Source of the DNA: Candidatus Aegiribacteria sp. MLS_C
GTDB lineage: Bacteria; Fermentibacterota; Fermentibacteria; Fermentibacterales; JCC-6
Reading direction: 5' to 3'
Length of the DNA: 64,000 bases
NCBI GenBank assembly: GCA_002030045.1
Contig: LQBI01000007.1
Coordinates: 1-64,000, forward strand
Under the pieces are notes generated by a model. That model did not search any database. It saw only the letters and a list, made by a program, of their open reading frames with translations, and was not told the DNA's origin. This document shows positions 6,780 through 15,078 of the stretch, piece by piece (position 1 is the stretch's first letter; every line of letters begins with the position of its first letter). Position numbers and translations under genes: made by a program.

Positions 6780-9194
6780 TCATCGGCTGCCGGGGACCCA
6801 CACCACCATGACTCTCCTGATGGAGATGTTCTTCTTCAGTGGTCTCACGCTGAAGGTTTCCAGCGCTTCGCTTGCGGGGTCGAAGGATTTCTTCATCTCT
6901 TCGAGTTCGGTCTCCAGTTTCTCGTTCAGTTCCTCCAGGTCTTCCTTCAGCCTCTCCAGTTTCTTCTCAGCCATATCCACGTCCTGCTTCTCCCGCATGA
7001 CCCTGCTGGCGCTCCTGGCTGAAGTGGTCGCCCTTCCAACGGAGGACCTGGCCCCGCCGAAGAGCGCGCCGATCAGGGTGGCGCCCAGGGAGATGGTCGT
7101 CTGCACCTTCTGGTGCTTCTGCTGCTCCTTCTCCTTCTCCAGTCTCTGCTCGGCGGTGAAGACCCTGTTCTCGAGGGACTCGATCTTCTTCGCGTAGTCC
7201 GCCCTGAGCTTCTCCATCATTTCGTCCCGCTTTTCGTGGGCCGCGGTCTGGAGCCTTATCCTGAACGATCTCTCGTCCTCCCCCGGTTCCGATAGAAGGC
7301 CGGTGGAGGAGCTCTTCAGAAGGTCCAGCGTTCTGTTCCTGTAGACCCAGTCCTTCAGGTCCCTCTCCCAGGTCTTCAGTATCCTACCGTCGGAGAGGTA
7401 GCGGGGCGGCTCCGCGAAGGCGGCGCCCGGCGCCGGGCTGCCGCCTGGCAGGTCGATGGATATGTCCGTCCGCGAAGCGCCCGACCAGTCGGGCAGAGGA
7501 TTGCTGTCGTCCAGAGGGCACAGAAGGCCGATGGATTCCTCGAAGGAGATTCCCCTGCGGGAGTCGAGGTAGTACACGGTGCCCTCCCCGAGGACGCCGA
7601 GACGGTAGGTCAATCCCTGGTCCTCCTGCAGGTCTTCGGGGACCGGAAGGAAGCCGGACTGGAGATGTGACGGAAGAACCGGGATGTCCGGTGCCGCTGA
7701 GGGGGCTTCCGACTGCGCCTTCGGCGCGGTCTGCGGGGAAGCCGTGGCAGTTGCTGCTGCGGGCTCCTCAGGGGCGCTTTTCGGTCCGCTGCCGCTGAGT
7801 TCCTTCACCTGTTCCCTGGTGAGGGGTCCCCTGAGGTAGGACATAGCCCACCTGGTGTAGAACACCTGAGCGTAGTCCCTGTGGACACTGTTCAGAAGGA
7901 ACACCCTCTTGTCCAGTCCTCCCAGGACATCCCTGAGGTCCGAAGAATCCATTCCTCCCCCCGTCATGCCCGCGGTGTTCTTGAGCCCGTCAATGACCCT
8001 GTCCTGGTCCTGCTCGGTCTGAAGGCGTCCTATGAACCAGGTGCCGGTGTTGGCCAGCCCCTTGTAGTCCAGGTCCACCGGGTTCTGCGTGGTGAGCACC
8101 ATTCCCAGGCCGTAGGCCCTGGCCTGCTTCAGGAGCGTGAGAAGGGGCTTCTTGGACGGGGGTTCCGCCACCGGAGGGAAGTAGCCGAATATCTCGTCCA
8201 TGTAGCATATGGCCCTCAGACTTGTGGTGCCCTGCTGCGTCCTCATCCAGTTCACCAGCGAAGTCAGAAGCAGGGAGACTATGAACATCCGCTCCGAATC
8301 GCTGAGATGGGCGATGTGGAAAATGGAGACCCTGGGCCTGCCTGCATCGTCGTACAGGAACCGGTCTATGTTCAGGGGTTCCCCCTCCAGCCAGGCCTGG
8401 AACCCCGGGGCGGCCAGGAGGCTGTTCAGCTTCAGGGACAGCTGGGACCTGTCCTTCCGGGGGTAGAAGGAATCCACGTCCATCACTCCCATGCGCTTGA
8501 TGGGAGGGTTCTGCACGAGACCTATGAGGGATCCGAGTTCAAGGTCCTGACCCTTCTCCCAGGAGTTCCTGAGGATGTTCGAGAGGAGGATGTGTTCCCT
8601 GCTCTGCAGGGGGTCGGCCTCTATGTCCAAAAGGCTCAGCATACTGGTGACGGTGGCGCTCACGGCCTCGGCCAGGAGGTCGCCGTCGCCGGTGACCTGC
8701 GGTGGGGGGCAGGAGAGGGAACCCAGTATCGACACGGGTGTTCCGGCGGTGCTGCCTGGAGTGTAGACACTGAACTCCGCCGACTCCCTGAGACGGCTTA
8801 TCCTTGAACCATCCTGGCCCCACTCTGCCAGGCCCTTCCGCCACATCTGCGCCTGGGACTCGGCGTACTCCTCCGGCGATATTCCCCTGTTCCCGGCCTC
8901 CTCGTGGTTTATCCAGGGCAGGAACTCCCCGGCTGTCAGTCCCGGGAAGGTGAGGAGAAGGTTGCTCATGTCGCCCTTGGGATCGATGATTATGGAGGGG
9001 ATGCCGTCGATGGCGGCCTCCTCGATGAGGCCGACGCAGAGACCGGTCTTGCCGCTGCCGGTCATTCCGATGCATACAGCGTGGGTGGTCAGGTCCTTGG
9101 ATTCCAGAAGGAGGGGGCGTTCCAGCACCTCCTTACTGTTCCCGTCGTAATCCCTTCCCAGGTAGAACAGGCCCAGTTTCTCGAAATCGTCCAT
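6780..9194 (-). CDS. HerA/FtsK-like ATPase (helicase HerA-type, membrane or DNA motor)
   Basis: 804 residues from the ATG at 9194, behind GGAAGG; an ATG ten codons earlier is possible but has no visible site. Walker A is GMTGSGKTG near residue 40, followed by IIIDPKGDMSN, which marks the HerA/DUF87 branch of the FtsK-HerA superfamily; a second conserved block is AICYMDEIFGYFPP, the Walker B-like segment, and ALGMVLTTQNPVDLDYKGL follows. The C-terminal ~200 residues carry a long charged coiled coil interrupted by a Gly/Ala-rich hydrophobic stretch (LGATLIGALFGG). HerA relatives pump DNA or act in defence with nucleases, but no NurA or nuclease gene is adjacent, so the substrate is open. A YidB-like gene lies upstream in the same direction, 117 bp away. 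Confidence 0.8.
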   Translation of the reverse strand: MDDFEKLGLFYLGRDYDGNSKEVLERPLLLESKDLTTHAVCIGMTGSGKTGLCVGLIEEAAIDGIPSIIIDPKGDMSNLLLTFPGLTAGEFLPWINHEEAGNRGISPEEYAESQAQMWRKGLAEWGQDGSRISRLRESAEFSVYTPGSTAGTPVSILGSLSCPPPQVTGDGDLLAEAVSATVTSMLSLLDIEADPLQSREHILLSNILRNSWEKGQDLELGSLIGLVQNPPIKRMGVMDVDSFYPRKDRSQLSLKLNSLLAAPGFQAWLEGEPLNIDRFLYDDAGRPRVSIFHIAHLSDSERMFIVSLLLTSLVNWMRTQQGTTSLRAICYMDEIFGYFPPVAEPPSKKPLLTLLKQARAYGLGMVLTTQNPVDLDYKGLANTGTWFIGRLQTEQDQDRVIDGLKNTAGMTGGGMDSSDLRDVLGGLDKRVFLLNSVHRDYAQVFYTRWAMSYLRGPLTREQVKELSGSGPKSAPEEPAAATATASPQTAPKAQSEAPSAAPDIPVLPSHLQSGFLPVPEDLQEDQGLTYRLGVLGEGTVYYLDSRRGISFEESIGLLCPLDDSNPLPDWSGASRTDISIDLPGGSPAPGAAFAEPPRYLSDGRILKTWERDLKDWVYRNRTLDLLKSSSTGLLSEPGEDERSFRIRLQTAAHEKRDEMMEKLRADYAKKIESLENRVFTAEQRLEKEKEQQKHQKVQTTISLGATLIGALFGGARSSVGRATTSARSASRVMREKQDVDMAEKKLERLKEDLEELNEKLETELEEMKKSFDPASEALETFSVRPLKKNISIRRVMVVWVPGSR

Positions 9195-9311
9195 TCGCCG
9201 CCCGCCTTCCGGTAGCTTCTTCAACGTGGTCCGTACGAGTACGATACCCGCCCCCGGAGATGCACTGCGGGTTTTCGCGGCCCCGTCTGGCCGGCCTTTA
9301 CCGGCTGAATC

Positions 9312-9788
9312 CTAGAACCCTCCCGGGCCTCCCAGCAAAGAAAGCCCCCTTGAGATAAGGTCGTCCTGTTCGCCGGAGGTCTCTCCCTTCGGGGTTACCT
9401 GGTTCACAACCTCCGGGAGTATTTTTGCCAGGAGGGAGCTGGTCTCTCCGGTGCCCAGTCCCAGCTGCGATGCTATCCTGCCTATCGCCGAATCGCCGAA
9501 GACGCCGCGGACCTCATTCGGTTCTATCTCCTCGTTGGGTCCGCTGCTGACCCAGGATTGCGCTTTCTCCGCCAGGCCGCTCCTGTCGAACAGCGCGAGA
9601 AGACCCCCAAGGCCGCCGCTTCCCTTCACCAGTTCCAGAACGGACTTCAGCATGTCCGATTCCCTGTCCTGATCCCCGCCGCCCAGACCGTCCAGGAGAC
9701 TGCCAAGCGGGTTTTTCCCGCTGCCCGAAAGACCGCCGCCCACAAGTGTTCCCAGGGCCTTGCCAAGATCCCTTCCCAGGGTGACCAT
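9312..9788 (-). CDS. YidB-like DUF937 protein
   Basis: 158 residues, rich in Gly, Leu and Ser in the first half (GTLVGGGLSGSG, GSLLDGLGGGD), then a helical part containing LLALFDRSGLAEKAQSWVSSGPNEEIEP and IASQLGLGTGETSSLLAKILPEVVNQVTPKGE, the hallmark of the DUF937/YidB family. Members are small, abundant in Gram-negative bacteria and of unclear function. No signal peptide is visible. It lies upstream of, and in the same direction as, the HerA-like gene and may be co-transcribed with it. The start ATG at 9788 follows AAGGGAAGA. Confidence 0.8.
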   Translation of the reverse strand: MVTLGRDLGKALGTLVGGGLSGSGKNPLGSLLDGLGGGDQDRESDMLKSVLELVKGSGGLGGLLALFDRSGLAEKAQSWVSSGPNEEIEPNEVRGVFGDSAIGRIASQLGLGTGETSSLLAKILPEVVNQVTPKGETSGEQDDLISRGLSLLGGPGGF

Positions 9789-9929
9789 GTAATCTTCCCT
9801 TCAATGAGGCCAATTCTATTCCCTCTGGAACATAATTCCGACACGGGAGGCGGCACAGCCGGGATACAGGTGGAACGATATGAACGGTCCACCTCTGACG
9901 AATGCTCTCCAAGAGGGCAATTCTGAAGA

Positions 9930-9957
9930 TTGTGACGCAGATATTCTAATCTATTAT
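9930..9957 (+). promoter_or_regulatory. Promoter of the kbp gene
   Basis: TTGTGA (9930-9935), 16 bases, TATTAT (9952-9957), followed by the kbp start about 45 bases downstream in an unusually A/T-rich patch for this genome. Confidence 0.55.
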
Positions 9958-10004
9958 AGTGACTTGGCAGCGGATGACCGTTGCGGAATCGGAAGGGGCA
10001 TGTC

Positions 10005-10460
10005 ATGGGAATGATGGATTTCATTAAGGACGCCGGAGAGAAGCTGACGGAAATGGGCAGGGAGGCGGAACTCGCCGACAGGATCGAGAAGAGGATCAGC
10101 GGTCTTGGCGTGAAGGTCAAGAGCCTCGAGGTTGCCGTGGACGGCGAGAAAGTTGTCCTGAAGGGCTTCCCGGCAAGCGAGGAGGATCATGAGAAGGCTC
10201 TCCTGATCGCCGGCAACGTCAGGGGGATCGCGAAGGTCTCCGACCAGATGAGCCTCAAGATGGAGCACGGTAAGCCCGGGAAGGCCGGGATCTCGAAGAC
10301 CCGGTTCCACACCGTGCAGTCCGGTGACACCCTGTCCGGCATCTCGAAGAAGCTCTACGGCGACGCCAACAAGTACATGAGGATCTTCGAGGCCAACAAG
10401 CCCATGCTGGCCGATCCGGACAAGATCTACCCCGGACAGGTCCTGCGTATCCCCGAGTAG
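10005..10460 (+). CDS. kbp: BON-LysM potassium-binding protein (Kbp/YgaU)
   Basis: 151 residues from the ATG at 10005, behind GGAAGGGG; E. coli Kbp (YgaU) is 149. The N-terminal ~90 residues form a BON domain (LGVKVKSLEVAVDGEKVVLKG), and the C-terminal 50 a LysM domain (HTVQSGDTLSGISKKLYG ... NKPMLADPDKIYPGQVLRIP). There is no signal peptide, matching the cytoplasmic E. coli protein, which binds K+ and changes conformation with it. Length, domain order and the MGMMDFIKDAGEKL start all fit closely. It has its own promoter and is convergent with hup, with a stem-loop between them. Confidence 0.92.
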   Translation: MGMMDFIKDAGEKLTEMGREAELADRIEKRISGLGVKVKSLEVAVDGEKVVLKGFPASEEDHEKALLIAGNVRGIAKVSDQMSLKMEHGKPGKAGISKTRFHTVQSGDTLSGISKKLYGDANKYMRIFEANKPMLADPDKIYPGQVLRIPE

Positions 10461-10531
10461 GGAAGACCACGGCAGTCCGTCCATTTCATCCGGACCCCGG
10501 TTTTCAGGAACTGGAGGACTGATGCGGAAAA

Positions 10532-10557
10532 GCCCCGTCCCCCGGAAGGGACGGGGC
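10532..10557 (-). terminator. Terminator of hup (possibly shared with kbp)
   Basis: GCCCCGTCC (10532-10540) pairs with GGACGGGGC (10549-10557), nine base pairs, 24 bases beyond the hup stop. On the minus strand it is followed by TTTTCC, as expected of an intrinsic terminator; on the plus strand the T-run is weak. Confidence 0.85.
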
Positions 10558-10580
10558 CTTCTGACAGTCGCCTGAGCCTG

Positions 10581-10874
10581 CTACTTCGCCACTCTCTCCT
10601 TGAGGGTCTTGCCGGCCTTGAATACCGGGTACTTCTTGGCGGCTATGTTCATCTTCTGACCGGTCTTGGGGTTGATGCCGGTCCTTGCCTTGCGGCTGGC
10701 GGTCTTGAAGACGCCGAACCCGGGTATGGTGACCTTCCTTCCGGCATCGAGTTCCACGGCGATGATCCCCTTGCCGGGCCTGGCGTCGAAAAGCGAGTTA
10801 ACGGCCGCCTGTGCGTCCTTGAGAGTGAGTCCCGCCTGCTTGGCGAGCTTCCTGGCCAGTTCGGTCTTCGTCAT
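10581..10874 (-). CDS. hup: HU-family DNA-binding protein
   Basis: 97 residues with the HU/IHF fold throughout: TKTELARKLAKQAGLTLKDAQAAVNSLFD at the start, GRKVTIPGFGVFKTASRKARTGINPKTGQKM in the beta-arm region with the DNA-intercalating Pro (GINPKTG), and AAKKYPVFKAGKTLKERV at the end. It binds DNA as a dimer and compacts the nucleoid. GGAGGAGAAG lies directly before the ATG. One odd point is a slightly longer loop, LFDARPGKGIIAVELDAG, between helix 2 and the first strand compared with typical 90-residue HU. Confidence 0.95.
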   Translation of the reverse strand: MTKTELARKLAKQAGLTLKDAQAAVNSLFDARPGKGIIAVELDAGRKVTIPGFGVFKTASRKARTGINPKTGQKMNIAAKKYPVFKAGKTLKERVAK

Positions 10875-10931
10875 CTTCTCCTCCTTGGTTGACGGTTCAT
10901 GGTCCAGCCCCTGAATTCATATCAAGATAAG

Positions 10932-11213
10932 TCTGAGCTGACGATGCTGTCAATGATCCGTTCTATGTATGGAGGGGCCTGCCATGGGATGGAGAAAGAG
11001 ATCCGTCGGGAAGGTGCTATGCAGTCGGAAGGGGCGGGACGAGAGCCCAGCAGCACGGTCGCCAGCGGAAGCATGCTTGGCTGGCACTTTTCGCCGGGGG
11101 TATGGTGCAAATGTTCTGTTCCGCGATCGCCCAGGGATCCGGGGGTCCGAGTTGCAGGCAGATGTGATCATCCGCGGGGAACCGCATGCCGCGACCGGGG
11201 AGCGCCGGCTCGT
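10932..11213 (+). repeat. 282-bp diverged repeat, copy 2
   Basis: Partner of 3032-3313, same orientation. It fills most of the gap between hup and the leftward DUF6320 operon. The best preserved part is the right half, GCCGGGGGTATGGT to ACCGGGGAGCGCCGGC. Confidence 0.6.
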
Positions 11214-11278
11214 TCTAACTCCAGACTCCCCACGGCACAGGGGAGGACTCTGCCGACCTGTGACATGCGGAGGAAAAC

Positions 11279-11980
11279 CTAAATGTGAAGGAGCTTTCGG
11301 ATCTCGTTCCTCCTGACCCTGAGCCACCTGCGGAAGTACAGGAGCAGGGGGACCACCAGGACCAGGCATCCGAATACGACCGCGGACCAGCTGATGTGCC
11401 AGCTCCGGTGGAAATGGCGGTTGATGAGAAGCTCCAGCCCCACAGCCAGGACGCCCCCGGTCGTCATGGAGGCTATGACGCTTCCGATGGCGGACAGTTT
11501 CAGTTTCCTGGCCGTGACAAGGGCCAGCGCCAGGACGGTTCCGGTCAGCAGAGTCACCGGGAGGGCCAGGGGAAGGAACCAGGCCGGCCCCGGCGTGAAC
11601 CTGTCCAGTAAGTAGAGGAACAGGCAGACCGCGGCGGTCTGGGCCGGGAGGTATACCCATGTTCTGCGGGAGAGCAGCGCGCCCATGATCACCGAGACCC
11701 AGGTGAACGCGATGAAGACCACCGGGTAGTGTGCCCAGGAAATGGACATGCCTGAAGCCATGTCGGCGGCCAGCACCACCAGGATACCAGTCACCGCCAT
11801 GAGGGAGAATGCTTCCAGAAGCCATCGTCGAATGCTCCGTTCCGCCTCCCGCGCCTTGCGCTGGAGCTGCTCGGGAGTCACTCTGTCCTCTTCGGTCCAG
11901 GGAGGAATGGGGTTCCCGCAAAGCGGGCAGGAGCGGGAGTCCTCCTCAACCTCTACCTTGCAGTGCTCGCAGAGCTTCAT
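11279..11980 (-). CDS. Zinc-ribbon membrane protein (DUF6320-like)
   Basis: 233 residues. A four-Cys zinc ribbon (CEHCKVEVEEDSRSCPLCG, residues 4-22) precedes a short linker and then about six membrane helices, ending in a basic tail (RRWLRVRRNEIRKLL). This architecture matches the DUF6320 family, which commonly sits beside an alcohol-acetyltransferase/condensation-like protein, as it does here. GAAAGGAGCGG precedes the ATG. The gene overlaps the acyltransferase gene upstream by four bases (ATGA), so the two are translationally coupled. The function of the family is unknown; a membrane partner for lipid or ester acylation is an inference from neighbours. Confidence 0.75.
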   Translation of the reverse strand: MKLCEHCKVEVEEDSRSCPLCGNPIPPWTEEDRVTPEQLQRKAREAERSIRRWLLEAFSLMAVTGILVVLAADMASGMSISWAHYPVVFIAFTWVSVIMGALLSRRTWVYLPAQTAAVCLFLYLLDRFTPGPAWFLPLALPVTLLTGTVLALALVTARKLKLSAIGSVIASMTTGGVLAVGLELLINRHFHRSWHISWSAVVFGCLVLVVPLLLYFRRWLRVRRNEIRKLLHI

Positions 11981-13287
11981 GGATTACCGCTCCTTTCAGA
12001 CACACTCACCCGCACGCCTTCATCTGAAATATGACGGAAGAAGAGCATCTCCGTCTCCCTGCTGCGGATCACGCTCCCGAAACTCACGTTGAGTTCATCC
12101 CCGTAACTGAATACCGCGCAGCTGCTCTTCATCCTGGTGTTCGGACCCAGCATGAGGCCGAACCTCTCGATGTGAGGGCCCGTCCCTTCCGGCACGGAAA
12201 TGCGCCCGAGATTGGTGAGCACGCCGGAGTAGAGCCTCTCGCCCAGCCATCTGCGAACGAACAGGAGGAGCAGGTCCTTCAGGAACAGCGGCAGGACCCT
12301 GACCAATGGGTTCCTCTGCGCCCTCACGTTCCTCGCTATCTGCCGTCCCAGCTCCCTGCGGTCAGCCTGCAGGACCATGCTGTGGTGGACCCTCTGAACG
12401 ATCTCCCGGAAGCTGTAGTCCCCGAGTCTCAGATCGATCTCGGGGGAGACGTAGAGGGAGAAGTTGCGCATGGTCCTGGAGGGATGGAACCGTCTCATGT
12501 CGACCGGTACCTCGATGCGCAGGATTCCCCTGCCCTCTGAACCATCCGTGCCGCCGGCCCGGACCCGTGCCAGTGCATGCATGTACACGGCGACCAGGTA
12601 CTCGGTGAGACTGGCTCCATGGCCGCGGGCCCGGAGCAGGACTTCATTCACGGGCATCCTTCCGGTGATCACACGGTAGATCGACAGCGGCGGGTCGGGA
12701 AGGTGGTATGCTGGGGAGAGTCTCTTCGGGCCGGGCACGTCTATGTCGCAGTACCTGCAGTAAGCGTCCTCGAATTCCTCCGGCGAGGGCGGTTCGTCCG
12801 GGTCGAGGAAAGGTTCACTGCTCGCGACCCGGATACCTCTCTGCCGAAGGTACTCGGTAACGAGGGTTCCGAAGAAACGCATGGCTCCGGAGCCGTCGGT
12901 GAGCACGTGGGAGAAATCAACTGCCATAGTCCTGCCTCCGGCCTGCACCCGGAGAAGGTGGCCGCTTCCGGTGGGCCCCGGCAGCACCGAACCCGGCACA
13001 TCCCCGAGCGGACGAAGTTCGGGTATCTCATCGTCCCGCTGCAGGTAGTACCAGAAGAGGCCGCGCTTCAGATGGACCTGGAAGTAGGGGAACCGTGGGA
13101 AGACCTTCCGAAGCGCCATCTGCAGAGCGGCAACACGGATGGGAGCGTCGAGCGTCGCCGAAAGCCGGTAGACGTCCGGTGACCAGTCCGAGAGGGAGGC
13201 GGGATAGATGCGCGCCGCGTTGTCCAGGGTCAGCCAGTCCCGGCGGGAATCTTCGTTCCCCGGCTTCCGGTCATCAGCCGTGGCCAT
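11977..13287 (-). CDS. Condensation/alcohol-acetyltransferase-like acyltransferase
   Basis: 436 residues resembling the WES/PapA5/condensation-domain fold. The catalytic HxxxDG motif is HVLTDG, in VDFSHVLTDGSGAMRFFG near residue 135, and the second half-domain has the NLGRI ... YGDELNVSFGS pattern that forms the other wall of the acceptor tunnel. It would transfer an acyl group to an alcohol or amine in the cytoplasm. GGAGAT precedes the ATG at 13287. It overlaps the downstream zinc-ribbon membrane gene by four bases and the upstream CPBP gene by 14, making a tight three-gene operon. Its substrate cannot be read from sequence. Confidence 0.8.
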   Translation of the reverse strand: MATADDRKPGNEDSRRDWLTLDNAARIYPASLSDWSPDVYRLSATLDAPIRVAALQMALRKVFPRFPYFQVHLKRGLFWYYLQRDDEIPELRPLGDVPGSVLPGPTGSGHLLRVQAGGRTMAVDFSHVLTDGSGAMRFFGTLVTEYLRQRGIRVASSEPFLDPDEPPSPEEFEDAYCRYCDIDVPGPKRLSPAYHLPDPPLSIYRVITGRMPVNEVLLRARGHGASLTEYLVAVYMHALARVRAGGTDGSEGRGILRIEVPVDMRRFHPSRTMRNFSLYVSPEIDLRLGDYSFREIVQRVHHSMVLQADRRELGRQIARNVRAQRNPLVRVLPLFLKDLLLLFVRRWLGERLYSGVLTNLGRISVPEGTGPHIERFGLMLGPNTRMKSSCAVFSYGDELNVSFGSVIRSRETEMLFFRHISDEGVRVSVSERSGNP

Positions 13288-13903
13288 GAATTATCTCCAT
13301 CAGGGGATCCCGCCCGAGCACGAAATAGTACAGACACGTTCCGAACAGGCCGTGAAACAGTCCCGGGGCCCAGAGATTCCCGGTCCGGAAGTAGACGGTG
13401 GCAGTGATGAGCGCCAGAACGAAGGCGGCTCCCGTCAGCGCCGGTGAGGAAGCGTGGGCCGCTGCGAACAGAAGCGCTGCCAGGATGACCGTGACGGATT
13501 CGGGCAACCGGCTGTGCTTCCTTATGTTGCCGGCGATCAGGACCACTACCAGGAATTGCTGGACGAGTCCCCACAGAGGGTAGAGCAGGAGTACCGGCAC
13601 AATGTGCCAGTTAAGCGCCATGCTGCCTGTCAGCTTGCCGTACGCCGCGAAGCCAAGTACAGAGAGGACCATGAAAGGTGTGAGAAGCCCTATGGCGCGT
13701 CCGAACCCCCTCCTCGTGAATCCCCAGTCGGCAGGGGCCGAGGGATCGGATGACGCTCGGACCAGAACGAAACCCGTCCAGAAGAGGGAAGCTGCCACAA
13801 CATATACCAGCTGAAGGTCCAGCCGGTCGGCCAGGATGAAGTTGCCGAGACCGGTCAGCAGCACGAATGCGATCTCCCATCGAGAGGTGTTCTTTGCAGT
13901 CAT
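13274..13903 (-). CDS. CPBP/Abi-like membrane protein, probable non-catalytic
   Basis: 209 residues with about six to seven membrane helices. The order of motifs fits the CPBP (Abi, Rce1-like) intramembrane protease family: a GLVQQFLVVVLIAGNIRK segment where motif 1 should be, FAAAH for motif 2 and GLFHGLFGT for motif 3. Active members need the paired glutamates of EExxxR in motif 1; here the pair reads QQ and the Arg is displaced, although both histidines remain. It is therefore either an inactive homologue or a divergent enzyme. First gene of the operon with the acyltransferase and zinc-ribbon membrane protein. Confidence 0.7.
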   Translation of the reverse strand: MTAKNTSRWEIAFVLLTGLGNFILADRLDLQLVYVVAASLFWTGFVLVRASSDPSAPADWGFTRRGFGRAIGLLTPFMVLSVLGFAAYGKLTGSMALNWHIVPVLLLYPLWGLVQQFLVVVLIAGNIRKHSRLPESVTVILAALLFAAAHASSPALTGAAFVLALITATVYFRTGNLWAPGLFHGLFGTCLYYFVLGRDPLMEIIHGHG

Positions 13904-14149
13904 CTCTTCCGCTCTCCGGTCCGGCCTGTTGTTTCCTTCACTCCATCGGTTCCCGAATACTCCCCGGAGGAGCAGGATAGCATGAGACTGGTCCTCGCTT
14001 CCTCCACGAGATCATGAGTAACCCTGCTGTAAGAAATATCCTCCTAATTAGATAAGTCATTCTCATTGCCTCGTTACATGATACCGAAGCGGGTCCAGAG
14101 GGTCAACGAGCCGGGGGTCATTAGAAAAATGAATGTCTGCCGAAGAAAA

Positions 14150-14256
14150 GGGGAGGCACTTATGCCTCCCCCGGGTATGCCCATGCAAAGAAGGGGAGGC
14201 ACGTATGCCTCCCCTGCACAGACAAGAAATAAGGAGGGGAGGCACGAAGCCTCCCC
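14150..14256 (-). terminator. Triple tandem terminator hairpins after RRM gene 2
   Basis: Three near-identical hairpins GGGGAGGC-loop-GCCTCCCC lie at 14150-14171, 14193-14214 and 14236-14256, with loops of five to six bases. On the minus strand each is followed by a T-rich stretch. The same stem closes the other two RRM genes once each. Confidence 0.8.
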
Positions 14257-14287
14257 CTTCTAAAGAAGAACTGAGTCAGTTCGTTCT

Positions 14288-14536
14288 CTATCTTTCGTTG
14301 GCGAAATCGACCCTGAGCTGACGACCGTCCATTTCCTGTCCGTTCATCGCCTTCTGGGCAGCGATCGCACCATTCTCGGTCTCGAAGGTCACAAAACCGA
14401 ATCCCCGGGACCTGCCAGTGTCTCTTTCACAGATGACCTTGGCCTCTTCCACTGTACCGTGTTCCTGGAAAGCCTTGCCGAGACTCTCGTCATCAGTCGC
14501 CCAGGCCAATCCTCCAACAAACAGCTTCTTGCTCAT
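14288..14536 (-). CDS. RRM RNA-binding protein 2
   Basis: 82 residues from the ATG at 14536 (MSKKLFVGG), placed like its paralogues five bases after GGAG; a longer frame to 14575 would translate the conserved leader. RNP2 is [12 protein letters not shown]1 is RGFGFVTF. It is the most divergent of the three ([31 protein letters not shown]) and lacks their basic KPKR tail. Single-RRM bacterial proteins bind RNA in the cytoplasm and often rise in the cold. Its promoter (14797-14824) and leader resemble those of the other two, and its three tandem terminator hairpins are unique in the window. Confidence 0.9.
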   Translation of the reverse strand: MSKKLFVGGLAWATDDESLGKAFQEHGTVEEAKVICERDTGRSRGFGFVTFETENGAIAAQKAMNGQEMDGRQLRVDFANER

Positions 14537-14790
14537 TCGAACTCCGTTCACGGGACTTCCGTCCCTCCGTACCAAGCGGCATCATTGCCGCTTCTGCCCC
14601 TGAAGCAGGGGCGCGCTAACCGGGATGCGGCCCGGAACCGTGCTGCATGACCGCAGCAATTTCCTGAAGAGTGTTTTTCTCAGTGTGTGATGATGGTCCT
14701 GGAATTCTTTACAAAAAAGCCGGTTAAGAAATCACGCAGACTATCTTGAAACACGGAAAAAGTATTAAAAATATCTATCTTTCATATTAC
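14537..14790 (-). ncRNA. Conserved structured 5' leader of RRM gene 2
   Basis: About 250 bases. Near the ATG it is almost identical to the leader of RRM gene 1: GCAGCACGG, CCGGG-loop-CCCGG, GCCCC-loop-GGGGC and GGGAC-GGAA-GTCCC before the ribosome binding site. The promoter-proximal part has drifted more and is A/T-rich, but keeps TGAAAGAT. Confidence 0.75.
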
Positions 14791-14796
14791 TGTGGT

Positions 14797-14824
14797 AATA
14801 TACATTTAAGTATTTGATTGGCAA
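14797..14824 (-). promoter_or_regulatory. Promoter of RRM gene 2
   Basis: TTGCCA (14824-14819), 16 bases, TATATT (14802-14797) on the minus strand, identical in hexamers and spacing to the other two RRM promoters. Confidence 0.75.
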
Positions 14825-15078
14825 GCCCCGGCCAGATCCCCTGATCCGCTGCTGTAACTTCATGCCTCCCGGTCATATCTGCAGGGGATGCCAGACAGGA
14901 TGATCCCGCTGTTCCCGGGAGAAGGGTATTGCGGCAGGATTGTCCGGTCTATGATGAGCGATGGTGTTTCATGTGGATTTCCTCTCCGGGACGGGAAATG
15001 ACCTTTGAGTCCATACCGCCGAAACTTCGCCGCGATCTTGACCCGAGTCGGTGTGATGATTTGCCGTTCTGACTGATC

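Noticed and set aside
11279-13287. Calling the condensation-like protein a polyketide/NRPS part
   Set aside because: No adenylation, thiolation or ketosynthase domain is adjacent, and its neighbour fits the DUF6320/alcohol-acetyltransferase pairing instead.
14066-14263. 65-residue plus-strand frame over the triple hairpins
   Set aside because: It is produced by the repeated GGGGAGGC hairpins and has no ribosome site.
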